A DNA stretch of 7,382 nucleotides from Acidobacteriaceae bacterium (GCA_003162255.1 PMMJ01000199.1:1-7382); one strand, 5' to 3'. Counted from the first letter of the stretch, positions 1-6,605 are shown. Notes: generated by a model not told the origin, from the sequence alone. Program-made: numbers and translations.

Positions 1-810
1 CGCAACATGCGCTCCATCGGCCTTGACCTGGAGCACTGGGTGAAACGCGGTCTGTTGCGCTTCTACGCGGCGCGGCCGGGCACCTTCGGTCTGGAAAGAC
101 ATCTGGTCACGATCCACGACTTGATCATGAAGTTTAACCCGAACGTGGTGGTCATCGACTCGATCACGAGCTTCGCCTCGGCGGGTACACCTTCCGAAGT
201 GAAGTCGATGGCGACTCGCCTGATTGATTTGTTCAAGTCTCGTCAGATTACCGCCATGTTCACCAGCCTCACTTCAGGAAATAGCACACCCGAGTTGAAC
301 GAAGTGGAAGTTTCGTCGCAAATGGACGCCTGGCTTTTGTTGCGCAATCTGGAATCGAACGGCGAGCGCAACCGCGGGTTGTATGTGCTTAAGTCGGTCG
401 GCATGGCGCACTCCAACCAGATTCGTGAGTTTCTGCTGACCGACCATGGCGTGCAATTGCGCGACGTTTATGTGGGGCCATCCGGACTGCTTACGGGTTC
501 CGCGCGAGTCGCACAAGAAGCCGTAGAGCAGGCGGAAGTATTACAGCGCGAACAGCAGGTGCAGCGAAAGAGTAGCGCATTGAAGCAAAAGCGCCAGCAA
601 CTGGAAGCGAAGATCGCCAGCATGCGCTCCGAATTCGCAATCGAGGAGCAGGGCTTGATGCTCGGGGCACACGAGATGGCATTGCAGGAAAAGCAGATCG
701 TCGTGGACCGCGTGGAGATGGGCCACGCTCGTAAAGCCGACTTGGTCTCGGCAAACGGCAACGGCCGAGCATCAGGGAAAACGCTCCAACAGAAGGGGCA
801 AAGGGAATGA
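1..810 (+). CDS. kaiC: KaiC family clock ATPase/autokinase, C-terminal part of CII domain plus coiled-coil tail (5' partial)
   Basis: The reading frame is open from the first base, so the start, the whole CI domain and the CII Walker A motif lie upstream; the ATG at 7 is internal. What remains is the end of the second RecA-like ATPase domain. It has a Walker B strand (VVVIDS, Asp codon at 157), a Ser-Ser pair at 313-318 that aligns with the S431/T432 phosphosites of Synechococcus KaiC, and the block KSVGMAHSNQIREF at 391-432. KaiC is a cytosolic hexameric ATPase that autophosphorylates and binds KaiB. After the typical VYVGPSGLLTGSA junction, a Gln/Glu/Lys/Arg-rich helix (about 505-735) is predicted to form a coiled coil. 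Such tails are known from KaiA-independent KaiC proteins such as that of Rhodobacter sphaeroides. Oddity: family members usually read K-x-R-G where this one reads KSVG. kaiB follows after 7 bases. The family call is firm; the subtype is inferred. Confidence 0.95.
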   Translation, partial: RNMRSIGLDLEHWVKRGLLRFYAARPGTFGLERHLVTIHDLIMKFNPNVVVIDSITSFASAGTPSEVKSMATRLIDLFKSRQITAMFTSLTSGNSTPELNEVEVSSQMDAWLLLRNLESNGERNRGLYVLKSVGMAHSNQIREFLLTDHGVQLRDVYVGPSGLLTGSARVAQEAVEQAEVLQREQQVQRKSSALKQKRQQLEAKIASMRSEFAIEEQGLMLGAHEMALQEKQIVVDRVEMGHARKADLVSANGNGRASGKTLQQKGQRE

Positions 811-817
811 GCCTGGC

Positions 818-1153
818 ATGAATAAGACAAAAGAGAAAAGCGGTGAGCGAAAGCGAAAGGAGGCCCGCGTGGTCTGGAGCTTGCGTCTCTATATCGCGGG
901 CGAGACCCCCCGATCAATCGCCGCTCTTGCCAACCTGCAGGAGATCTGCGATGAGCATCTGCCGGGCAGGTACCGCGTCGAAGTTGTGGATCTCCTGAGA
1001 AACCCACAACTGGCGGCGGGCGACCAGATCGTAGCCGTGCCCACCCTGGTGCGCAGATTGCCACCACCCCTGAAGCGGATCATTGGGGACTTGTCGAACT
1101 CGGAGCGGGTGATTGTCGGGCTCGATCTGCGTCCGGGGAAGGTTTCGCGATGA
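818..1153 (+). CDS. kaiB: KaiB clock protein, copy 1
   Basis: This 111-residue protein has the KaiB thioredoxin-like fold over nearly its whole length: the first strand LRLYIAGETP, then VEVVDLLRNPQLA, QIVAVPTL, and the signature RIIGDLSNSERVIVGLDL. KaiB binds the CI ring of KaiC after switching from a tetrameric ground-state fold to a monomeric thioredoxin-like fold, and in cyanobacteria it then controls KaiA, SasA and CikA. The fold-switch positions corresponding to G89 and D91 of Thermosynechococcus KaiB are kept (GLDL), while the K58 position is Gln. A basic, charged N-terminal extension of about 25 residues precedes the domain. The ATG at 818 lies 7 bases after the kaiC stop, with a purine-rich AAGGGA at 801-806. 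A shorter ATG at 807 leads only to a four-codon peptide. The stop overlaps the next kaiB start (ATGA), so the two copies are probably co-translated. Confidence 0.95.
   Translation: MNKTKEKSGERKRKEARVVWSLRLYIAGETPRSIAALANLQEICDEHLPGRYRVEVVDLLRNPQLAAGDQIVAVPTLVRRLPPPLKRIIGDLSNSERVIVGLDLRPGKVSR
1137..1142 (+). promoter_or_regulatory. Ribosome-binding site of kaiB copy 2
   Basis: GGAAGG lies inside the end of kaiB copy 1, seven bases before the ATG at 1150. It supports that start and independent re-initiation at the ATGA junction. Confidence 0.6.
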
Positions 1154-1506
1154 AAGCGCAGTCTCTTAAAAAGACCCTCGAGACTGCTGCAGCGTCGGCA
1201 ACCCGCGGTAAGAACTATGTGCTTCGTCTCTACGTCGCGGGCGCTACTCCCACGTCCCGGCGCGCCATTCTGAACATAAACGCCATTTGCACGGAGCACC
1301 TGCAGGGGAAATACGATCTGGAGGTCATCGATATTTACCAGAAGCCGGCTTTGGCGAAGGACGAGCAGATTGTAGCCGTGCCCACTCTGATAAGACAGTT
1401 GCCCTTGCCTTTGCGGCGGATCATCGGCGACTTGTCGGACCGCAAGAAGGTGCTTTTCGGACTGAACTTGAAGCGCAGGGACGTAACTGCAGAACCGCAC
1501 CCATGA
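1150..1506 (+). CDS. kaiB: KaiB clock protein, copy 2 (divergent tandem paralogue)
   Basis: This 118-residue second KaiB has the strands LRLYVAGATP, LEVIDIYQKPALA, QIVAVPTL and the signature RRIIGDLSDRKKVLFGLNL. It shares the same core as the preceding copy, including a DNA stretch of 14 identical bases (1031-1044 and 1372-1385), but differs elsewhere, so this is an old duplication or an acquired paralogue, not an assembly repeat. The position matching D91 of Thermosynechococcus KaiB, part of the fold-switch region, is Asn here (GLNL) but Asp in copy 1. Start: ATG at 1150 overlaps the upstream stop, with the Shine-Dalgarno-like GGAAGG at 1137-1142 seven bases before it. Its own stop overlaps the start of kinase 1 (ATGA at 1503-1506). 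A role as a second KaiC partner, or as a partner of a second KaiC elsewhere, is inferred. Confidence 0.94.
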   Translation: MKAQSLKKTLETAAASATRGKNYVLRLYVAGATPTSRRAILNINAICTEHLQGKYDLEVIDIYQKPALAKDEQIVAVPTLIRQLPLPLRRIIGDLSDRKKVLFGLNLKRRDVTAEPHP

Positions 1507-3806
1507 AAAAAACCACAGGACGGGACGTGCACGCGGAACTGAAACGGGTGAAAAATCGCCTGGCTGAGTCGGAAGCGACGATGAAAGCCATCCGCAACGG
1601 CAATGTGGATGCCGTCGTGGTCGATGGGCCACTGGGCAACCGAATCTTTACGCTGCAGAGTCCGGAAGAGCCCTACCGCATTCTGGCCGAACGCATGAAC
1701 GAGGGCGCAGCTACGCTCACCAAGGAAGGAACCATCCTCTTCTGTAACCCGCGATTGGCCGAAATGGTGGGGCTGCCGGCCGAACGGCTGCTGGGCTCCT
1801 CCTTTTTCTCCGTGCTGTGTCAAGGGGACCGACAGGCCTTCCCCGACTTGGTGCAGCAGGCGCTAGAAAAGGACAGGCGCACGGAGATGCATCTGCTGCG
1901 GAATGACAGCACAATGCTCCAAGTCCAGTTGTCCCTCAGTCCCATCCCGCTCGGGGAATCGGGGCAGGGAGTCTGCCTGATAGCTACCGACCTGAGCGAC
2001 CGCAAGCGCTGCGAGGAAGCACGCGCGTGGCTGGCGGCTATGGTCGAGTCATCCGATGATGCCATTATCACTAAGACCGTGGAAGGGGTGATAACCACAT
2101 GGAACCGCGGGGCGGAAAGGTTGTTCGGCTACTCGGCAGCAGAGGTCATAGGCAAGCCGATGCTAATGCTGTTTCCGCCCGAGTTCAGGAATGAAGAATC
2201 CGAGATACTGGCGCACATTGGCCACGGTGAGCCCGTGGACAATTTCGAAACCATTTGTCTGCGGAAGGATGGCAAGAGTGTCGATATTTCCGAGGTGATT
2301 TCGCTTATTAAAGACAGTTCTGGCGCAATCGTTGGCGCTTCCAACACTGCCCGCGACATCACTCAACAAAAGGCGGCCGAGCGGGAAATCCGTGAACTCA
2401 ACCAGGAACTCGAAGGACGCGTGCAACAGCGTACGGCCGAACTGCAGGAGAGCGAGAAGCACGTCCGCCGAAAACTGGACAGTATTCTCTCTCCCGAAGG
2501 CGATCTCGGGCATCTGGAACTAGCCGATATCCTCGACATCCCATCAGTACAGTCCTTGGTGGATGACTTCTATAAGCTGACCCGGATTCCGATGTTCATT
2601 CTCGACCTCAAGGGCAAACCCTTGATCAGTGCAGGTTGGCAAGAAGTCTGTACGAAGTTTCATCGGGCTAACCCCGAAACCTGCAAAAACTGCTCGGAAA
2701 GCGATCGAGAGCTCACTACCGGCGTTCCGCCGGGCGAGTTCAAGCTCTACAAGTGCAAGAACAATATGTGGGATGTGGTGACGCCCATTATGGTGGGGGA
2801 GCAACACGTCGGCAATGTACTTTCCGGTCAGTTCTTCTTCGCGGATGAATCAATCGACTATGAGTTGTTTCGATCACAGGCCAGGAAATATGGGTTTGAC
2901 GAGCAGGAATATCTAGCCTCGCTGAATCGCGTGCCTCGGCTGAGCCGGGAAAGTGTAGAGACCAGTGTGAGGTTTTTCATCAAGCTGGCGCAGTTGCTTT
3001 CTCAGCTCAGTTATAGCGGCATCAAGCTGGCGCGGTCGATGACAGAAACCCGGCGTGTCAACAGCCAACTGATGGCCAGCGTAAAGGAATTGGAGGCATT
3101 CACCTACTCCGTCTCCCATGACCTGCGAGCACCCCTGCGGCACCTGGACGGGTTCCTGACGTTGCTCTCGAAGAGAAGTTATTCCAGCTTAGACGCCACG
3201 GCAAAGCATTACGTAGACAGCGCGCACGAAGCGTCCCAACGCATGGGAACGTTGATCGATGAGCTCTTACAGTTTTCCCGGCTCGGACACAGCGACATGC
3301 GCAAGATTCCCGTAAATCTGAACGAACTTGTCGAAGAGGTCAAGCGCGAACTGGAGCCGGAAATTTGCAATCGTACGATTCACTGGCATGTAGAACAGCT
3401 GCCCGTAGTGATCGCGGACCAAGGCATGTTGCGGCAAGTGATCGGGAACCTGCTGGGGAACTCGCTGAAATTTACTCGACAACGCGACGTAGCGGAAATC
3501 GTTATTGGAAGTGCCTTTGAAGCAAACGGCGAGCTTGTAATTTTTGTACGAGACAACGGCGCGGGCTTCGATATGCAGTACTACAACAAGCTCTTCCAGG
3601 TCTTTCAACGACTCCATAGCGAAGATGAATTCGAGGGAACGGGGATCGGTCTTGCCAATGTTCGGCGCATGGTGGAGCGGCAAGGTGGCCGGGTATGGGC
3701 AGAAGGAACTGTGGGAGCAGGTGCGACTTTCTATTTTTCCTTACCGTCTGGCGGCAATGTTACGGGAGAACAAAATGAATACGTTGAAGCCCATCTTACT
3801 GATTGA
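1503..3806 (+). CDS. Sensor histidine kinase, PAS-PAS-coiled coil-PocR-HisKA-HATPase
   Basis: This is a 767-residue soluble sensor kinase with no visible membrane segment or signal peptide. Domains in order: a charged leader containing AIRNGNVDA (about 1-50); PAS1 (about 55-168, LFCNPRL); PAS2 (about 175-295, WNRGAERLFGY); a coiled coil (about 293-332); a PocR-type ligand-binding domain (about 334-510) with Cys383, Cys394, Cys397 and Cys418 followed by VTPIMV and GQFFFADE; and HisKA with phosphoacceptor His539 in SVSHDLRAPLRHLDGF, the phytochrome-kinase style. The HATPase has Asn653 (N box), D684-NGAGF (G1), KLFQVFQRLH (F box) and GTGIGLANVRRM (G2), so it looks active. The start at 1503 overlaps the kaiB stop and lacks a clear ribosome-binding site; the conserved leader argues against the internal ATG at 1581. 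The frame stays open upstream to 1287, but that stretch is kaiB out of frame. The ligand is unknown. The next gene, an Rcp1-like receiver, is the likely phosphate acceptor. Confidence 0.92.
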   Translation: MKKTTGRDVHAELKRVKNRLAESEATMKAIRNGNVDAVVVDGPLGNRIFTLQSPEEPYRILAERMNEGAATLTKEGTILFCNPRLAEMVGLPAERLLGSSFFSVLCQGDRQAFPDLVQQALEKDRRTEMHLLRNDSTMLQVQLSLSPIPLGESGQGVCLIATDLSDRKRCEEARAWLAAMVESSDDAIITKTVEGVITTWNRGAERLFGYSAAEVIGKPMLMLFPPEFRNEESEILAHIGHGEPVDNFETICLRKDGKSVDISEVISLIKDSSGAIVGASNTARDITQQKAAEREIRELNQELEGRVQQRTAELQESEKHVRRKLDSILSPEGDLGHLELADILDIPSVQSLVDDFYKLTRIPMFILDLKGKPLISAGWQEVCTKFHRANPETCKNCSESDRELTTGVPPGEFKLYKCKNNMWDVVTPIMVGEQHVGNVLSGQFFFADESIDYELFRSQARKYGFDEQEYLASLNRVPRLSRESVETSVRFFIKLAQLLSQLSYSGIKLARSMTETRRVNSQLMASVKELEAFTYSVSHDLRAPLRHLDGFLTLLSKRSYSSLDATAKHYVDSAHEASQRMGTLIDELLQFSRLGHSDMRKIPVNLNELVEEVKRELEPEICNRTIHWHVEQLPVVIADQGMLRQVIGNLLGNSLKFTRQRDVAEIVIGSAFEANGELVIFVRDNGAGFDMQYYNKLFQVFQRLHSEDEFEGTGIGLANVRRMVERQGGRVWAEGTVGAGATFYFSLPSGGNVTGEQNEYVEAHLTD
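3765..3768 (+). promoter_or_regulatory. Ribosome-binding site deciding the start of receiver 1
   Basis: GGAG (within ACGGGAGAAC) lies six bases before the ATG at 3775, inside the end of the kinase gene. It sets the start at 3775, although the frame is open from 3544; the upstream part does not resemble a receiver domain. Confidence 0.7.
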
Positions 3807-4254
3807 AGATTGCTCGAAGGATGTCGAGCTGACCCTCGCTGCCCTTGAAGACTGCCATGTGGCCAATCAGGTGATCGTGCTGCGTGATGGCAACGAGGCC
3901 ATTCAGTATCTTCGGAAACATGCAGGCATTGGCGGCGACTGCTCTCCCGCCGTGATCCTGCTGGACATTAAGATGCCGAAACTTAGCGGCATTGAGGTAT
4001 TGCGCGCCATCAAGGCAGAACCCCAACTGAAGGGCTTGCCGGTTGTGATGCTCACGTCATCATGCGAAGGCCCCGATATTGCTCAATGCTATCAGCTTGG
4101 TGCGAATGCATACGTGGTGAAGCCGGTGGAATGCGCAAAGTTTTTTGAGATGGTCAAGGATGTGGGGAGATTCTGGGCGGTAGTCAACCAGCTACCGGAA
4201 CGAAAGAAGATTGAGGAGGACAGCCGTGAAGCTTCTGCATCAGGACGAGCCTGA
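3775..4254 (+). CDS. Single-domain response regulator, Rcp1-like
   Basis: This 159-residue protein is a lone receiver domain of the Rcp1 type found beside bacteriophytochrome kinases. It has the acidic pair Glu11-Asp12 (LLIED), phosphoacceptor Asp64 in LLDIKMPKLSG, Thr94 in VVMLTSS, and Lys116 in VVKPVE. The insertion after DGNEAIQYLRKHAG and the ending FFEMVKDVGRFW are typical of this subfamily. The last 18 or so residues are a polar tail (KKIEEDSREAS), and no output domain follows. The coding region overlaps the end of kinase 1 by 32 bases and the start of kinase 2 by 29 bases, so its translation is probably coupled to both. It likely takes phosphate from His539 of kinase 1, as Rcp1 does from Cph1. 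Whether it passes phosphate on or acts by binding a partner cannot be told from sequence. Confidence 0.93.
   Translation: MNTLKPILLIEDCSKDVELTLAALEDCHVANQVIVLRDGNEAIQYLRKHAGIGGDCSPAVILLDIKMPKLSGIEVLRAIKAEPQLKGLPVVMLTSSCEGPDIAQCYQLGANAYVVKPVECAKFFEMVKDVGRFWAVVNQLPERKKIEEDSREASASGRA
4214..4219 (+). promoter_or_regulatory. Ribosome-binding site deciding the start of kinase 2
   Basis: A perfect AGGAGG lies six bases before the GTG at 4226, inside the end of receiver 1. It favours GTG 4226 over the in-frame TTG at 4211, which would place the Shine-Dalgarno sequence inside the coding region. Confidence 0.8.
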
Positions 4255-6250
4255 GAGCCCGAACAGGACCGTTCGCATCCTTCACCTCGAAGACAATCGG
4301 CTGGACCAGGAACTCGTAGAGGCATTGCTCAAAGAGTCCGGCATTGACTGCGAGATCACCACTGTTCAGACACGGATCGAGTTCGTCCAGGGCATTCAGA
4401 AGGATACGTGCGATTTGATCCTTGCCGATTATTCGCTGCCGAGCTTCGACGGGTTCGCGGCGCTGACAATTGCGCACCAACTGTGCCCAGATACCCCATT
4501 CATCTTCGTCAGTGGCGTCATGGGGGAAGACATTGCGGTCGAAACCCTTAAGAGAGGAGCCACGGACTATGTTCTGAAGCGGAAAATGGAACGCCTTGAC
4601 CCAGCCGTGCGACGCGCCCTGGGCGAAAGTGTGGAGAGAAGACGGCGCCGAAGAGCTGAAGCTGAACTAACACAAAGCGAGGAGCAGCTCCGCCTTCTTG
4701 TCGATGCGGTCCAAGATTACGCTCTCTACATGGTCAATATGGCTGGCATCGTGGTTAGCTGGAATTCCGGCGCAGCTCGTATTCTGGGATACTCCGAACA
4801 GGAGATAGTTGGTTTGTCGTTTTCTCGTTTTTTCTGCGGAGATGATCGGCAGGAAGCAAGAATTGAGCGCCTATTGAACGTTGCCGAGAGGACAGGCCGC
4901 ACAGAAGAAGAAGTCTGGAATATACGTAAAGACGGTACTCGCTTTTGGGCAAGCCTCGTTCTCAGGCCCCTCGCTAGCGAAAAAGGAAAGACACAAGGAT
5001 TCGCCATACTTACCCGGGATATCAGCGAGCAGCAGACCGCAACGAAGGAACTAGAGGAGAGTCGCCAAGAACGCGCGAGGCTGCAGGACCGCTTCTTGTC
5101 GCACATCTCGCACGAACTGAGAACGCCTCTCACCACAATTGTCGATTTCACGTCCATCCTTTTGGAGGGTTTGGCTGGAGCAATCACTCAGGAGCAGAAG
5201 CAATACTTAGATCTCATCTCCCGGGCTTCCAACCAGCTGGGAGCCATGGTAAACGGCCTTCTCGACCTTACGCGCTCGGAGTGGAAGCGTTTGCCCGTGG
5301 ACCTTGCATGTGTCGGGTTAGAAGAAATCGTCTTGAACACTTGCAAATCTTTATCGCTTAAGGCCAAAACAAAACATATCCAGTTAGAATCGTGGATACC
5401 AGCGAAGCTCCCCTTGGTCTACGCCGACCCCGCGCGTGTCGTGGAGATCCTCACTAACCTCTGTGACAATGCCATCAAGTACATCCCCGCGGGGAAGAAA
5501 ATTAACGTCGAATGCGTCACCTTCGACAACGACCCGGATTTCGTTCAAGTTTGCGTTCGGGACGATGGACCGGGAATCGCCCCGGAACAACGCAGGCGAA
5601 TATTCGAGCGATTCTACCGTGCTGCGGAAGCTTCAGCTGACCATCCGGGTGGACTGGGACTGGGCCTTTATATCACTCGAGAACTTGTGAAAGCGCATGG
5701 TGGCGACCTTGCGTTGACGGGCAAGATCGGTCAAGGCAGCGCTTTCACGTTCACGCTGCCGACATTCTCGCTTGCACGCATTTTGTTGCCGCTCATGTCG
5801 CCGCGCAATCTGGCAACGGGTTCAGTGGCACTGATTACTCTGAAGATACCGGAGAAGCCGAACTGTCCCGCCCTTGACTTTGGACGGTACATGAAAGACC
5901 TCCGCGTAGCCGTGAAGAGTTGTACATACGAAACGTCAGATCTTGTTCTGCCCGCCATGCACGTAAAAGGACTGGAGTGCATGGTGCATGTCGTCGCTTT
6001 TACCGATGATGAAGGCGTCAGGGCGATTATCAAACGAATTCAAGACCATCTGTTGACCTGCGTCGAGTGGCAGCCTCTGGAAGGCGGATTTGAGCTCAAC
6101 GGCCGGGTTCTCGCCTTGTCAACAGAGCACATGAAGCAGGCGGACGACGCCGCTCGGAGTATCGCCGATGAACTATCGACATGGATTGGACTTACAACTG
6201 ACACCGGAGGAAACCATGAGTCAAGACAAGAACAAAGTGCTGGTAATTGA
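4226..6250 (+). CDS. Histidine kinase with N-terminal receiver: REC-PAS-HisKA-HATPase plus uncharacterised C-terminal domain
   Basis: This 674-residue protein appears soluble. It begins with a receiver domain (about 17-140: Glu22-Asp23, phosphoacceptor Asp68 in LADYSLPSFDG, Ser96 in FVSGVMGED, Lys118 followed by Arg instead of the usual Pro). An Arg-rich linker (ERRRRRRAEAEL) comes next, then a PAS domain (about 155-270, SWNSGAARILGY, then TRDIS) and a coiled-coil linker. HisKA follows with His296 in SHISHELRTPL, and then a complete HATPase (Asn415, VRDDGPGI, FERFYRA, GGLGLGLYITREL). About 160 residues follow the ATPase (from about 513) with no motif I can assign; the alternation of strands and helices could be a degenerate GGDEF-like fold, but this is only a guess. 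The receiver at the front suggests the kinase is itself controlled by phosphorylation, perhaps by kinase 1. GTG start chosen from the AGGAGG six bases upstream. It overlaps its neighbours by 29 and 35 bases. Confidence 0.92.
   Translation: MKLLHQDEPESPNRTVRILHLEDNRLDQELVEALLKESGIDCEITTVQTRIEFVQGIQKDTCDLILADYSLPSFDGFAALTIAHQLCPDTPFIFVSGVMGEDIAVETLKRGATDYVLKRKMERLDPAVRRALGESVERRRRRRAEAELTQSEEQLRLLVDAVQDYALYMVNMAGIVVSWNSGAARILGYSEQEIVGLSFSRFFCGDDRQEARIERLLNVAERTGRTEEEVWNIRKDGTRFWASLVLRPLASEKGKTQGFAILTRDISEQQTATKELEESRQERARLQDRFLSHISHELRTPLTTIVDFTSILLEGLAGAITQEQKQYLDLISRASNQLGAMVNGLLDLTRSEWKRLPVDLACVGLEEIVLNTCKSLSLKAKTKHIQLESWIPAKLPLVYADPARVVEILTNLCDNAIKYIPAGKKINVECVTFDNDPDFVQVCVRDDGPGIAPEQRRRIFERFYRAAEASADHPGGLGLGLYITRELVKAHGGDLALTGKIGQGSAFTFTLPTFSLARILLPLMSPRNLATGSVALITLKIPEKPNCPALDFGRYMKDLRVAVKSCTYETSDLVLPAMHVKGLECMVHVVAFTDDEGVRAIIKRIQDHLLTCVEWQPLEGGFELNGRVLALSTEHMKQADDAARSIADELSTWIGLTTDTGGNHESRQEQSAGN
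6206..6210 (+). promoter_or_regulatory. Ribosome-binding site deciding the start of receiver 2
   Basis: GGAGG lies five bases before the ATG at 6216, inside the end of kinase 2. It fixes the start at 6216 instead of the in-frame ATG at 6168, whose extra 16 residues do not belong to a receiver fold. Confidence 0.75.
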
Positions 6251-6605
6251 GGACAACAAGGAGCACATGATGGCAATCAGCATCAAGCTTAAGGCGCACA
6301 ACTATGACGTTGTGTGGGCCGGAGATGGAGTAACCGCGATGACCGTGGCGACCCGTGAAAAACCCGACGCAATTCTGCTGGACCTTGGCTTGCCCGGAGG
6401 CGATGGCTTTGTCGTACTCGAAAGGCTTAGGTCTCTCGGTTCCACGATTGGAATACCCGTCATCGTTGTCAGTGCACGAGAGCCGATGTCTAATCGACCA
6501 CTGGCGATCCAAGCAGGTGCCAGTGCATTTCTTCAGAAGCCGGTGAAGACCGACGAACTGCTAAGTGCGCTACAAAGGGCACTGATGGGGGGAACGACCT
6601 GTTAG
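6216..6605 (+). CDS. Single-domain response regulator (CheY/DivK-like receiver), copy A
   Basis: This 129-residue lone receiver domain has every phosphorylation-site residue: Glu12-Asp13 (VLVIED), phosphoacceptor Asp56 in LLDLGLPGGDG, Ser86 in VIVVSAREP, and Lys108 in FLQKPVKTDELL. It ends right after the last helix (LLSALQRAL), so there is no output domain. It starts within the end of kinase 2 with a 35-base overlap, and so is probably translated together with that kinase and is a candidate for its phosphate acceptor. Its sequence pattern matches the next gene (LDLGLP-x-GDG, IPVIV-x-[ST]AR-x-P, FxQKPV) more than receiver 1, which points to duplication of this receiver. The downstream target is unknown. 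Confidence 0.93.
   Translation: MSQDKNKVLVIEDNKEHMMAISIKLKAHNYDVVWAGDGVTAMTVATREKPDAILLDLGLPGGDGFVVLERLRSLGSTIGIPVIVVSAREPMSNRPLAIQAGASAFLQKPVKTDELLSALQRALMGGTTC

Noticed and set aside
468..1067. Minus-strand frame of 199 codons
   Set aside because: It is antisense to the KaiC tail and kaiB copy 1, rich in Cys, Arg and Ser, with no recognisable motif.
1031..1385. Repeated 14-base stretch GTAGCCGTGCCCAC as a mobile or recombination repeat
   Set aside because: Both copies encode the same conserved KaiB strand (VAVPT) and are explained by the paralogous kaiB genes.
1287..1502. 5' extension of the kinase 1 reading frame
   Set aside because: This stretch is the out-of-frame reading of kaiB copy 2; the extra residues look random, and the ATG at 1503 overlapping the kaiB stop is followed at once by the conserved kinase leader.
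889..1632. Long minus-strand frame of 247 codons
   Set aside because: It is antisense to the two kaiB genes and the start of kinase 1, and its Arg/Ser/Pro-rich translation is typical of a shadow frame in GC-rich DNA.
3544..3774. 5' extension of the receiver 1 frame
   Set aside because: It lies over the HATPase domain of kinase 1 in another frame; receiver homology begins at the ATG at 3775, which has a good ribosome-binding site.
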